From Glandiceps talaboti (Eukaryota; Hemichordata; Enteropneusta; Spengelidae): 64,000 bases of DNA. The position numbers and the translations under genes are program-made. The notes under the pieces were generated by a model that ran no database searches, had not been told where the DNA came from, and saw only the letters and a list, made by a program, of their open reading frames with translations. The DNA lies in contig NC_135551.1 of NCBI RefSeq assembly GCF_964340395.1, positions 10,366,879 through 10,430,878 of the forward strand, written 5' to 3'. Of the stretch, positions 1-12,307 are shown one piece after another (the first letter of the stretch is position 1; each line of letters begins with the position of its first letter).

Positions 1-1095
1 CAGCATAACATAGAGCCATTCGAATTCATACAGTACCTTGGTGGTGATTCAACATTGGATTAACAACTAAAATCGTCAAATGGTTTATATTGAAAGTGGA
101 AAGAGCTTGTTGCTGCAACCATCTTGAGGTGTTTGATAGCAACTGCTTTCATTTCGTAAAGTAGAGTAGATAGTATTGCAGTCTTCTGGCGAGGAGGGGG
201 AGGGGGTTGGAGGGTGTATATTTACACACAAAACCATACAAACCCCGTCATATACCAGATAATGCAATGATGAATACGATTAATCAATAACTGGAGCAAA
301 ATATCAAACTACTGGGGAACCAACAAGTTATCGAGTTACTGTTTTGGGCTAAGAAACTCTTGCATGTAATAGAAACAAATTGACCTGTGTCGAGGCCATG
401 GTATCACGCATGTTATCGAGATCTACATACATCTCAAAGTATCAAGTTATAGTGTAAGCTGATAGAGATAATGATTATATATGTACCACAGCAACTTTAA
501 CTTCAATGCGTATCACCCTTCCAATAGTATATATTTCCTTAAACCCTCTTACCTTTCACCGTTCCCGACATCTTGGTAGATATGTGAATGGCAGATGTAC
601 ATAGACTAGAGTTGGTATTGGTCTACGAGAGTACAACAATAAAAGTGTTTATGAATTGATAAAGATATAGTGTATACAATGGTGCGGTGCACAAACAAGT
701 CCAGGCATATAATACAATGTACAAATACTGACGTCATGTTTTAGATATATTCAAGGACACACATGTCAATCGTATATGCACACATTGAGACTACATAGTG
801 GGCGTGGCCAAAATGAATATTAATAAAGCCATACACACAGGGAGACTACACCCTGGCCGTCTTCAACGCCATTGAGCGATTGATTAATTGATAGATTACA
901 TTTGTCGTTCATAGATATTATTACAACTTTCGTCAATTATTACAAATGTCGCTTTTATTACATGAAAAACATGATTTTTATTACAAATATCGGCGTTATT
1001 CAAATGTCGGTAATTATTACATATGTCGCTTGTACAGTGCGTGCGTGCGTGCTTGCCTCCCTTTTTGCTTGCTTGATTCACTGAGTTACTGAGAG

Positions 1096-1170
1096 TGACT
1101 GACTGACTGACTGACTGACTGGCTGGCTGGCTGGCTGGCTGACTGACTGACTGACTGACTGATTAGCTTA
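1096..1170. repeat. (GACT)n/(GGCT)n microsatellite
   Basis: Tetranucleotide GACT runs flank a short GGCT run. An open frame through it encodes only Ser/Gln/Val repeats and is not a gene. Confidence 0.9.
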
Positions 1171-1944
1171 GTGTTTGAGTTATCCATTCGGGAAAGATGC
1201 GGAACCTCTCTCTCAGAAACTATGAAAAACAAATCTTGTAAGGCAAACATGACATAACAATTTAAAGAATTGTCAATGTTACCTAAAAGTCTATGGAATC
1301 TGTTGTCTGACTCTTGTACTACAAGACAATGCTTTGGGCCTGTGCTCCGAAGGTTGCTGAGCAAAAGCCAAAGGATGATAGTATTTGGGCAATCTGATTA
1401 TGGCCAGATTGTACGGCGGGAGGGGGGGGGGGGAGAGACAGAAATTCTTGTTTTTAAAAATTCTTGTTTTTGTTCCGAGTGATCGCCTCAGATGTGGGAA
1501 GGCGCGGCGGCGATCACCCGGAACAAAAACAAACGACACAAAACGATGGAAATAGAGGTAAATAAAGCATTTAGCAGCTTTCATCACATCAGATTTTAAT
1601 CAGATTAACATCAACAATGACAAAGCACTCATATCTTGTTTAGCCTGTTGGATTTTCGGTAATAAAGCCTTATCTTGAGAATACCAGCTTCAACCTTCAT
1701 ATAATGTGGTACATATATCGACCATAACAATGTGTACATGTCCTATGAAGTTTGCAGACATGGCTTTTACTTTTATTGAGCAATGTGCATAATAAATGAT
1801 TTTTCGGTAATTATGCTAAATTTCATGTAACCTTGTACTTACATCAGCCATAACAAACGTGTTTTTGTGTAGTTATTTAATTGTGACGTGTAATTTGCAT
1901 AAATAATCATTTTTCCTTCCGTAAGGAAGGATATGTATTACAGG

Positions 1945-2095
<151 letters not shown>

Positions 2096-3787
2096 CACAA
2101 CTGGCTCAATGCAAGCGAAAATTAGGTTTTGGTAAACATCCCATGAATATTAATCAGCAATTTGCGTAATTAATGGTTTTCAGTAATTAGGCTATATCTC
2201 AAGAGTGCACTCTTCAAATTCATTATAACTTGGTACATACATTTGCGATACCAAAGCGCAACTGTCCTGAAAATATTTTCTATTTAGCTTTTAGTTTTGA
2301 TGATTTATTGGCATATTTCGGTAATTATGTGGTGGCCACACAAACGGAAGTTGTTGTTTCTGGTCAGGAAACGAACTGCCTAAAGTGGTGTGAGAATGCA
2401 AATGTTTTTGTTAATTGTTCATGATTAGTTCTGCAGTTGTCTTCCCTGAAGTAGCAATTGATGTAGGGAGAGTTATGTTGTGTTTCCCTTGGATCTGCAC
2501 TCTACATTGGCTGGACAATCATGAGAAAAAAGAAGACCAAGAAGGTATTTAAGTGATGCAAACTCACCAGAAAGCAATTTTTATCTTGGCCTTAATATAA
2601 TTTATAAAATAGGTTTACATTGCAATGAGCGTGGAGTTCACAAACAGGTGAAATATTTATCATCATTTCAATTTCGTCAAATATGGACTTATCATTTTCA
2701 AATTTCACACACTAATGCGCAGATGAATAAAGAGAAATCGTGTCTTTTTAGATTTTCGATTAGAAGTTTTAATAGGAAGTATTATATTGACTTCGAACCG
2801 TCTCCTTTTTACCGTGTTCTTTTCCGATTTCTCTCGATAACAAACTACGTACCGCTGTTTGTTGCAAGGCTTGTACATAATCATTTATCTAGCTCTGTAT
2901 CTCAGGATATAAATACACTGTCACATATTTATCAAGTGTAATAATCTATAATTTATACCCAAATGTATGTGTTCAAAATATGGAAAATAGACCAAGCCTC
3001 TCGCCTATGCTACGAAGAAAATTTCGCGACAATGTATCCGTTGAATAATGGTGACCTATACATTGACCTCTATAAAATTAGTGTACAGTGAGCTAGGGCG
3101 CGCCACTCAACATAATCTTGACAATTTTCCCATTGTGATTAAAGGAATGTGAATTAGTCTACATGAGGAGACAGACCGACTTGTAAACTCGTGATGGGAC
3201 AGAAGGAAGTTCAACATACACATGCCATATCCCGGGTATGCAGAGGATCACGAAAGCCAAGTGAAGTCGAGGATGGCAAGCTGTCCTGTGCTGAGAATAG
3301 GAGGCGGGCATTTGAACAACATTTTTGACAACTAACTTTCATTGGGACTTGAAAAATCACAGATATAAAGCTAAATTTCTTGCATAAATCATGAAATTGC
3401 AAGACTATACCCTTACGGAAGGCATTTTATTATTAGGCAACATCTTTAGAATGCAAGCAACCTTTAAATTTAAAATAATTTAGTAAATGCATTGAAGGTT
3501 ATATCCTGATGTGTCCCCTTAAAGCTTGTTGATGTAGCTTATAATCGTAATGGTTAATTTGTAATTTTCCAATTAAGGGGTACATCACGTCTTATAATAC
3601 CTTTAGCTCAGAATTTTACATTCCAACAATTAAATGTGTGTAGGCAACACAAATCTATGGTTTGGCCCTTATATGGGAGGCATTCAGTTTAAAGCTAGTT
3701 TCTAAATACATTTTAACTCTTCTTGTTGGTTGTACATGTATAGACAAGCTTGACTAGAACTACCTTATTAATTGTTAATGAGTTTCT

Positions 3788-3895
3788 GTTACTGAGCGCC
3801 CTCAAGCGGCGATCCTTAGAGGATATCGGCAACGACCTGGAAAGACTTTCATGGGTCGCCAACATCCTCTACGGGCTTGACGGCTGTCGGTAATC
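3788..3895. repeat. GC-rich imperfect inverted repeat (hairpin)
   Basis: The left arm (TTAGAGGATATCGGCAACGACC-type, about 45 bp) pairs with the right arm (GGTCGCCAACATCCTCTACG-type) around a loop of about 15 bp. Both arms extend outward with further complementarity (GTTACTGA against TCGGTAATC). The island is much more GC-rich than its flanks. It could be a fold-back mobile remnant or a transcribed hairpin; there is no further evidence for an RNA gene. Confidence 0.55.
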
Positions 3896-4798
3896 ATAAC
3901 ACCTTGCATGAAAAAAAAAATTATACCATTTTTTAATAACATATTGATTGATATGGATTTAACTCAGTCTAGAAATGAACTCTAGTAGAAATACTTTCTG
4001 TACTTACGATTATACATCTTATTATTTCACCTGAAATCAAAAACGTGTGTCGATTGTCACGCTTCTAAGAGATTGTAATATGATCAGATTGCATTTGGTG
4101 AAATTTGGGCCTAAACGTCAGAAAGAAATGGAAAATGCACAAATACAACGAGTAAACACATACCAGGCAAAATTGAAAGTCAGGACTATTTTGTAAATAT
4201 CTATTTCAAGATAGTATACTGAAAACTCGGCGTGTAAAAACATACCAGGCAAAATTGAAAAAGTCCGGGCGTATTTGTTAAATGTCTATTTCAAGAGATA
4301 AAAAGTACAAAAAAACGTCCGTGCGTTGTCCATGACGACATATGGTTTACAATTCAAGTATAATATTGCAAGCTAGGGGTCAACATAATATGTACAATTC
4401 TAGTATGTGAAATATCTTCCGTATATTTATGATAATTGACAACTTTTTTAATAGTTTTCTAAAGTTCAGAAAATATTATGGTAATCTGTATCTTAGTTAT
4501 GTGGTATTTCGTATTCGTCATTTCTTGTAAACAAATTCACCATCATTCGTATTCGAAAATATTGGCTGTATCACTCACACCTACGAATACATATGTTAAA
4601 TGATGTCCCTTTTGGAGTCGATTTGACAAGAGGCTTATTTATTCATTTTGACTTATTACCGACGGTCTTGCATTTTAATCATGACTCTACATCAAATGTG
4701 CAATATATTCATCATTACGTCATCAATTGGTTCTTGTTTTAAGTCATTCCGTAAAACATCCTCTAACATTTGATCCATCCTAACCTTCAAAAGTATTG

Positions 4799-5178
4799 GA
4801 AACAAACAAACAAACAAACAAACAAACAAACAAACAAACAAACAAACAAATGGCCAGCATGCATGTATATATACAGTACATGCCTACCTACCTACCAACC
4901 TACCAGCCATCCTCCATCCATCCATCCAGCCAGCCAGCCACACACACACATACATACATGTACATACACACACATACACACATACATACATACATGCATA
5001 CACATACATACATACATACATACATACATACATACATACATACATACATACATACATGCATGCATGCATGCATGCATGCATGCATACATACATACATACA
5101 TACATACATACATACATACATACATACATACATACATACATACATGTACATACATACATACATACATACATACATACT
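4799..5178. repeat. (CAAA)n followed by (CATA)n/(CATG)n compound microsatellite
   Basis: A CAAA run lies at 4799-4850 and a long CATA tract with a CATG core at about 4936-5178. Several long open frames on both strands (His-Thr-Tyr-Ile or Met-Tyr-Val-Cys repeats) are translations of this tract. Confidence 0.95.
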
Positions 5179-5339
5179 GGCCGATTGACCGAACAACCAA
5201 CTGATGACTGGCAGACTGCGTTGTTTGCGTTATCAGTATGGGATAGTTCAGAACCCCACTCACAAACTATTAAAGTTCAATCCTGTGGGGTAAACTTGAT
5301 AGTGAATCGATGCTACTAAGGCTAGCTCTCCCTGCATTA

Positions 5340-6260
5340 AACTTGATACAGAAATATACAGGACTCCCTAGTCTGTTTAAATAATGTGTTTCCAAATAAA
5401 CAGTCATTCCACATTGAAAAGGAATTATTCTAAGTTCAATTAAGAAATCTGCAGATTCACTTCATTACTAACATTATAATTGTACTTGATTGGAGACTAT
5501 TGGTTGTACTATTTAATTTTCATGTTATTTCGAAATGATCTTTTTTAACCATGATCCATTTCTCTTGTTTTGGTTGTCATTGTCTCTAGAAATTAAATAA
5601 AATCTAACAGAAATATTTGTTGTCATTGTCATCTTTAACCTCAATTCAAAATTGTGTGTCCTTGTTATGATTGTCGGAGGTTATATGATAAAATCAGATT
5701 GTATTTGATGACATTTCATCTTAACTGTTATCAAGAACTAGCTGAAAACCACAAAAGTCTGGCGTGCGAAAACCGTGACGTACCAGGCAAAATCGAAGGT
5801 CATGTTTGAGTTGTGGCATATATATTTTTAAAATTTCAGTGTGTTGCTGACGGTACCCACATAATAACAATTCTGTCGTGTTAAATACCTTAAATTAAAA
5901 AGCGATACAATTTTTATAGTATTTACTTCCGCTGTAAAATTTACAGTCCAAAATATCCTGTCACTGTGTTTCATATTCGCCATCTTTGTCGTGTTCTCTG
6001 CACTTGCATATAACACAGCATATAGAACTCCCTAGTTTGAGTAGTTTATAAAATTGTTAAGTAATATACTTCACCCATCCAGAGGTCATCATTCCAAATT
6101 TAACCAATTCTAATTAAGCAATCAACAAATCGACTTCATTATTTAGAATATAACCATACTAGTTTCGACATTATTGGCTGTACTAATACATGTTAACGCT
6201 ATTTCTAAATAATCTTATTATCATAATTATATTTTGTCTAGTTTCTTTTGTGATTGAATC
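5340..6260. repeat. Degenerate tandem segmental duplication (unit about 670 bp)
   Basis: Blocks starting near 5345 (ACTCCCTAGT...) and near 6019 (ACTCCCTAGT...) are followed in the same order by similar AT-rich sequence, including CTTCATTA, ATTGGxTGTACTA and TCTAGAAAT landmarks. A more diverged version lies at about 3960-4540. No coding content was seen. Confidence 0.55.
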
Positions 6261-6513
6261 TAGAAATGAACAAAAGAATGTGTGGTTCTGATAACGCCCA
6301 ATTTCAAAACAGGGTAGGTAGGGAATTTTTTTTTGTCGTCGTTGTCGTCGTCGTATATTATCTTGCTAGACAAACAAACACCGAACAAACAAATCATCAT
6401 ATCGTTGTACTTCCAGGTGTACTTTAACTGGGTTGGTTGACTGACCTCCTACATGTATCTGACCTTCGTGATTTATTTTTAATTTTTTACTTTCCACGTC
6501 ATCACAATTTAGC

Positions 6514-6521
6514 CTATATAT
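6514..6521 (+). promoter_or_regulatory. Possible TATA box of the propeller gene
   Basis: CTATATAT lies about 60 bp upstream of the signal-peptide ATG at 6580. The spacing is compatible with a short 5' UTR. This is motif and position only, with no further support. Confidence 0.25.
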
Positions 6522-6579
6522 TTCGTTATCTGGGACAACAGGAATACAGTTGCAACAACGAGGAGCAGCGAAAGACAAG

Positions 6580-9236
6580 ATGCGTGTGTTGTTTGCAGTT
6601 TGTTTCGTGGCAATCGCCTTCAAGGTAAGTTGTATATGAAACTAGTTGGAAACACGACGTTCTCTAACACACTTGTCAATATTCAAAATGTACAGTGATG
6701 TTTTGAAGTTTACAGTGACACAATATGAAATTACATAAATAGTAACTAATATCAGTCGATTAAGACAATAGAGTGTAGGGTCCACTTGTCAACTCAAATG
6801 GCAAACAACATTTTACAACTGCATTAACCCTTTCATGACTAGAGACGAGTTTTAAGTGATATGGGGACCCAATTTATATGAATATTTTCATAATTACAAT
6901 AATATTACTCTATTAGGAAGTAACATTTCTTTAATTCCAGTCTAAAATGAAGTTGATATATGCCAAAAACTTACATAAAACAAGAATTTTGTCCAAACAA
7001 TTTTGGCGGGAATGTTTTCAGTATTGAAGGGGTTAAACGAGTTTTTCTGTCAACGATTTTGACGACAGACGCATTAAGAGGAGCGACCAATTAAAAAATC
7101 GTTCCAAAAATGTTGTTTTTACCGCGTGCAATATTTTTGTTTAAATGTTTTAGGGTCTGCGGTTTAAACAAGGGTCGGTTGTGTTATCGGAAACCCACGA
7201 TTCTTTTTATTTTGCCGTGTAGTTTTTTATTCTTCGGATTCGATTATCATTTGACTGTATAAAAACACAATTTGAAGAGTTTACATAACTTCTTTTCAAG
7301 CCTCATTGTCTTGTGAGGGAAGACGTTTACCATTTACATATTATTATATTAAGTATAAATGTTGGATCAGTCAATTTTCACCAAAAGGACATTGCATTTT
7401 ATTCCAATGCCAGTGATCAAAGAATGTCGAGTGAGGAGACCGAATAGTTCAATTAATTTTCGGATTGTGATTTGGTAAATGGACACTACACACAAGTATT
7501 GACAGATTGATAAAAAAAATTCAACTGGTTGTTTTACTGAGGTATAAACTGATGCCCAGATCAAAGTACAATTTGTATTTGTGATACATAGTATGAATAA
7601 TACCAAGTCATATCACAGTCTTAACTCATTAAACGGGATGTATTTCACATGTATTGTAAGCTTTTATTGTCTGTTTGTTAGAATTGTATGTAAATAAGAG
7701 ATAAAAAACGGATGTAAATGTTGAACATGGTCTAAGCGTGATGAAATGTACATGTTACATAATTATAGAAAAATCACACATATTTGAAATAATTTTATAC
7801 CTGCCCACTATCAATGAATTCCATTGTAATTTTTTTCATCAACAGGCTACCGTCTGTGACGCAGGAGGTAGGAGTCATTACATTCTTTGAATTGCTATAA
7901 CATTTATCATTTTAAATGCTGTAATGGTATTTAACTAATTTCATAGAATGACTGGTGTTTATATGCATGGGTGTTTTATTAACTTTATCGGAATTCAACC
8001 CATGATCATCTTTCGGTTCCGCCATTAGTAATTGACTGCAGCAGACTCTATCATTTTTTATCAAATACAATTCACGGATCGTTGGCTGTTAAAATAAATG
8101 GTTGCTTGCATGTGATATTAATTTGAATTTTCCAGTGTTATTCATAAAAATAAATAAATAAGCTACAATTATTTCTTAGTTTACAGAATCAGTTCGTATC
8201 GGTGTCAGCAATTGTTTGATATAGTTTTCATTTGATATTTGATTTTTAAAGTAATGTTTATTGCTATTTCAGCCTATGGTTCCATTAAATGTAATTATTA
8301 TAATTTATACCATTTTTATTGTCATTTTAGCAACATATCTGCATGTTTTAGCATTGTTAAGAGCACTCAGACATACTGTAATACGCTTTGAAGAAATTAA
8401 ATTATCATATTTATTTGAACTATGTGACATACAGACAGACAAGAATTGTCACGTTTACTGGGAATCGATTCATTCGCTCTGTACCTTACACCTCCAAAGT
8501 TCCAGACATATAGATGGAAATATTCATGAAAATACATGTGCAATGATTGTGACGTTTTAGCAATATTCTATATCAACTTTGAATGTAAATTCAATACTCA
8601 CACTATCCTACTTTCTTATATATTTCCGTAGCTATATTTGGGGTTGGAACTGATAACCAAATTTGGAGACGAAATGAATTAGAAGGCACTTGGGAAGGTC
8701 CTATTCCCGGTACTTGCTGTGTGACGGCTATGACAGTGCTTCGAGATGGAACCATTGTTGGTGTAGGTATGAACAGTAATCTCTGGACCAAGACTGACAT
8801 CAACGCCCCATGGCAAGGACCAGTTGCTGGCAGTTGCTGTGTAAAAGATGTCACTGAACTCCCAGATGGCACACTTGTTGGTATTGGCATGAACAATAAC
8901 TTGTGGACACGTCCTGGCGTCTATGGTTATTGGAGTGGTCCAGTGGCAAACAGCTGTTGTGTGAAGTCTATATCTGTGTTACAAAGTGGGGAGATACTTG
9001 GTGTTGGAATGAATGGTAAAATATGGAAACGTCCTGGTGTGGAAGGTACTTGGACCAAGGTTGATGATAATGGTATCGTCTCTGATATCAGTGTTGGTCC
9101 AGGTGGTAACGTCATTGGTATTGGTACTACATGTGGCCTGTGGGAGAGAAACACTTATATGTCAACCTGGGAGGGTGAAATAGCCAATAGCAGATGTGTG
9201 AAATCTGTCTCCTTTATTCAAAAGAGACGTAAGTAA
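6580..9236 (+). CDS. Secreted five-repeat tectonin/tachylectin-like beta-propeller protein, terminal exon copy 1
   Basis: Three exons give a 223-residue protein: 6580-6624 (signal peptide start, phase 0, donor GTAAGT), 7846-7867 (phase 0 to 1) and 8632-9236 (phase 1, stop TAA 9234-9236). The N-terminus is hydrophobic (MRVLFAVCFVAIAFK) and followed by ATVCDAG, so the product is probably secreted. The body is five repeats of about 40 residues of the type G(V/I)GxxxxLWxR...W.GP....CCVxxxxxLxxG. This is the layout of tachylectin-2-like or tectonin five-bladed propellers, which bind sugars in innate immunity; that role is family inference. The splice junctions keep frame. A second acceptor-compatible terminal exon lies downstream at 9994. 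The terminal exon also contains a possible donor (GTAAGT at 9229, phase 1) five bases before its stop, so it may be spliced on to copy 2. Confidence 0.85.
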
Positions 9237-9739
9237 ATGCAGAATTAGACATGAATAAGACAGATCGTAGAGTGTAAACAAAACTAAAAACATAAGTCTA
9301 AGCATCTGTGAGGTGTATAAGTCAAAATCCGGCATTGCGAAGAATCTATGGTAGTTTCATCAGTGAATAATAATATCAATCCGATTAAAATTTGTTGAAA
9401 GACTATGGTTTGATTCCTTTTTTTGCCTCTATATCAAACGTATATTGTCGGTTATTTTCCGGTTATGTTGTGTTCCAACAGTGACCCCCTCTTTCTACAG
9501 ATAACACAAAAACGTTTTACTCTCTCTTTCTGCATACAATCGTTCTGCATAAGATGGTATTTTCAAACTTTTTCAAAAGTTGACAACATCCGAGTTGTTA
9601 TCCAGTCTATATATGTACACGTTTGTGATGATTTTCTACTAATTCATCAGGTGTTCATGTTTGCGAGTAAGGTTTAGTGGTACACAGTAGTAGACCGCCA
9701 TTGTTAACGAAACAAAAAATGTAAATGGTACGCATTAGA

Positions 9740-9745
9740 AATAAA
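9740..9745 (+). promoter_or_regulatory. Candidate poly(A) signal for copy 1
   Basis: AATAAA lies about 500 bp after the stop at 9236. It is the first good hexamer seen between the two terminal exons. Confidence 0.3.
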
Positions 9746-9993
9746 GATTACGCCATTAGTACAGGTCGTGTCTGCAGTGTCTCAGTTTTGTCAGTTTGGA
9801 TATGGAATGGTCTTGGTTTTTTTTGTAAAAACAAAAATTGTGTTCCATCAATGAAACGCTTGCAAGTGTATGTAACCTCAACTGTGCTGTGACAATCTGA
9901 TTACTAGAATTACTTTGAAAATCAGTTATGAATATCGATTGTAAATTTAACACTTTGAATTAATTAAACTATTTTTCTATCATTTTGTTAAAG

Positions 9994-10583
9994 CTATATT
10001 TGGAGTTGGAACTGATAACAAAATTTGGAGACGAAATGAATTAGAAGGCACTTGGGAAGGTCCTATTCCCGGTACTTGCTGTGTGACGTCTATGACAGTG
10101 CTTCGAGATGGAACCATTGTAGGTGTAGGTATGAACAGCAATCTCTGGACCAAGACTAACATCGAAGCTCCATGGCAAGGACCAGTTGCTGGCAGTTGCT
10201 GTGTAAAAGATGTCACTGAACTGCCAGATGGCACACTTGTTGGTATTGGCATGAACAATAACTTGTGGACACGTCCTGGCGTCTATGGTTCTTGGAGTGG
10301 TCCAGTGGCAAACAGCTGTTGCGTGAAGTCTATATCTGTGTTACAAAGTGGGGAGATACTTGGTGTTGGAATGAATGGTAAAATATGGAAACGTCCTGGT
10401 GTGGAAGGTACTTGGACCAGGGTTGATAATCATGGTATCGTTTCTGATATCAGTGTTGGTGCAGGTGGCAATGTCATTGGTATTGGTACTACATGTGGCT
10501 TGTGGGAGAGAAACACTTATACCTCAGCCTGGCAGGGTGAAATAGCCAATAGCAGATGTGTGAAATCTGTTTCCTTTGGTTAA
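9994..10583 (+). CDS. Five-repeat propeller terminal exon, copy 2
   Basis: The exon begins after an AG at 9992-9993 in the same phase (1) as copy 1 and ends with TAA at 10581-10583. It encodes the same five repeats with about a dozen amino-acid substitutions by eye. The copy-1 tail IQKRRK is replaced by a stop after VSFG. No second signal-peptide exon was found in 9237-9993. It is therefore either an alternative last exon of the gene starting at 6580 (giving 218 residues), a second half joined through the donor at 9229, or a duplicate lacking its own 5' end. Strong conservation of all repeats argues against decay. Confidence 0.75.
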
Positions 10584-10649
10584 AATGTAAGTGAAATATC
10601 CCCCGATACCTTAAATTGAGCATTTGATTATACAAACAAGCTTGGCCTT

Positions 10650-10655
10650 AATAAA
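10650..10655 (+). promoter_or_regulatory. Poly(A) signal of the propeller gene
   Basis: AATAAA lies about 67 bp after the stop of copy 2. A second hexamer is at 10770-10775. Confidence 0.5.
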
Positions 10656-10789
10656 CTTTAAGATTCTCGTTTTTTGTAATAATTGAACAATTACTTTCAA
10701 TTCTCATACAGAAATGGTCCTGAACAGACGAAAAGATGGCAACAGAAACCACGTGATTCATCAAGCCATAATAAATTGTGATTGATGTT

Positions 10790-11640
10790 TAATTTATTTT
10801 GTTGTGGTTTGTATTCCGGTTAGTCCTTTATCTCAAACGATAGTCAGATATGTTAAGTTTTCTACAAAGTATATTGCAGATAACATCAATGAGTCTGATG
10901 GACGACTATAGGATTTGAACTGATACTTAAAATGGAGGTTTACAACATGAAAGTCTAGAAAAAGTTATATCAGTGACATGTTATTTGATAGATGATATGG
11001 ATCAAATTTATGAAACCCTATTCGTTCATAAAGTTCAGACCAAAGTTTGAGCATTCTCTTAAACTCTCTTCGAGGGTCTTTGGTATACACAATTATATAC
11101 TTGTATCAGCAATAAATATTATCGTAAGCAGAAACTTGTCCTCTTTTATTTTCGAAATGTGTCCTAACAGTAATACAATTGGTATTACAAGGTTTGTCAA
11201 ATTATCTGGTAATTTTAAGGTAAATACTGTTGGCTCTATATCGTCATGGGTTCCCCCAATAGACTAGTATGTCTTTGAATGTTCTCAATCATCCAGGTAT
11301 GAAGTTAATAACGAAGTAGTTATAATCTATCCTACTGGACTTGCTGTTCTTTGTGGTTTAACAATTCCACTCCGTCAAGTGTCAGCAACTGTCTGTCATT
11401 AGAAAATCAGTCGGCCTGAAGAAAGCATCCAGGATAGGACGTGAAACTGTTGCCATCCAAAACAAACATGGCGGAAGCACGCTTTGTGACGAATTCACGG
11501 ACTTATAGGGCTGTAAAATAGGTGGAAAGATTTTCAGTTTTCAATGGTCAGGAAAACCGTGGCGTAACTTTCGGGTTTTTGAGTTTCTTACATCCGCATA
11601 TTAAAAAAGAAAGTACATAAGCATATAACTATACTTCTTT
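10790..11640. other. Intergenic, no gene seen
   Basis: AT-rich to about 11270. It then becomes a repeat-like stretch (11270-11480) containing CTGAAGA...GAAAC, which recalls sequences found in Penelope-like element termini but is too degenerate to call. Confidence 0.4.
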
Positions 11641-12130
11641 CATCCTGGTAGGCAAATAACCTTTGACAAGAGGTCCCAATGTTTCCAAGATTTATGACAA
11701 ACGTATTTGTGACACATCATACAGAAATGTCACCATCACACCATACATGCACTAATGAGACTACACAATGGGCGTGGCCAATACGAGTGTCAATCACACC
11801 ATACATACACTGATGAGACTACACAGTGGGCGTGGCCAACACGAGTGTCAATCACATCATACATACACCGATGAGACTACACAGTGGGTGTGGCCCACAA
11901 AGGACACTTTGCGGCCAATTCGCGGACTTCTCCAAATAAGGCTGTAAAATAGGTGGAAGAGTTTTCAGTTTTCAAGGTTCAGGAAAACCGTGGCGTCGAC
12001 GTCATTTCGGGTTATTGAGTTGCTTACATCCGCACATTAAAAAGGAAAGTACTGAAAAACCGCGGCGTAATTTCGGATATTTGAGTTTCTTACGTCCGCA
12101 TTAAAAAGGAGAGTACATGAGCATACGACA
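11470..12130. repeat. Local direct duplications (GCTGTAAAATAGGTGGAA... block)
   Basis: A block including GGCTGTAAAATAGGTGGAA, TTTTCAG and AGGAAAACCGTGGCG occurs at about 11505-11640 and about 11938-12055. A shorter third version follows at about 12055-12125. The first ends in the uninterrupted form of the site where a LINE sits further downstream. Confidence 0.7.
11735..11890. repeat. About 55-bp tandem repeat with GGGCGTGGCC core, three copies
   Basis: Units contain CACCATACATACAC, GAGACTACACAGTGGGCGTGG and ACACGAGTGTCAATCAC. The same family forms a larger array at 14130-14725 and a single copy near 770-850. Confidence 0.8.
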
Positions 12131-12248
12131 TTTCTGAGATCTGGTATAAATACGAAGTCATCCATACAAGTATCACAGTAATACACCCACCGTATCTAAT
12201 CTCATTCTGATAATCGCTCCAGTAATAGTTCTTTCACCCTGGTAGGCA

Positions 12249-12307
<59 letters not shown>
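12249..12307. repeat. (AAT)n tail at the 3' end of the LINE
   Basis: A trinucleotide run directly abuts the 3' end of the minus-strand LINE (read as (ATT)n on that strand). This is the usual position for a 3' tail in several L2/RTE/CR1-type elements. Confidence 0.8.

Noticed and set aside
4770-5319. Several long open frames on both strands with His-Thr-Tyr-Ile or Met-Tyr-Val-Cys repeats (also at 21.5, 26.0, 43.1, 44.9, 50.3 kb)
   Set aside because: Translations of CATA/TATG microsatellites; open in several frames at once and without flanking coding sequence.
11395-11465. CTGAAGA...GAAAC resembling a hammerhead ribozyme core of Penelope-like elements
   Set aside because: Stem II does not pair convincingly and flanking stems were not found; kept only as a remark.
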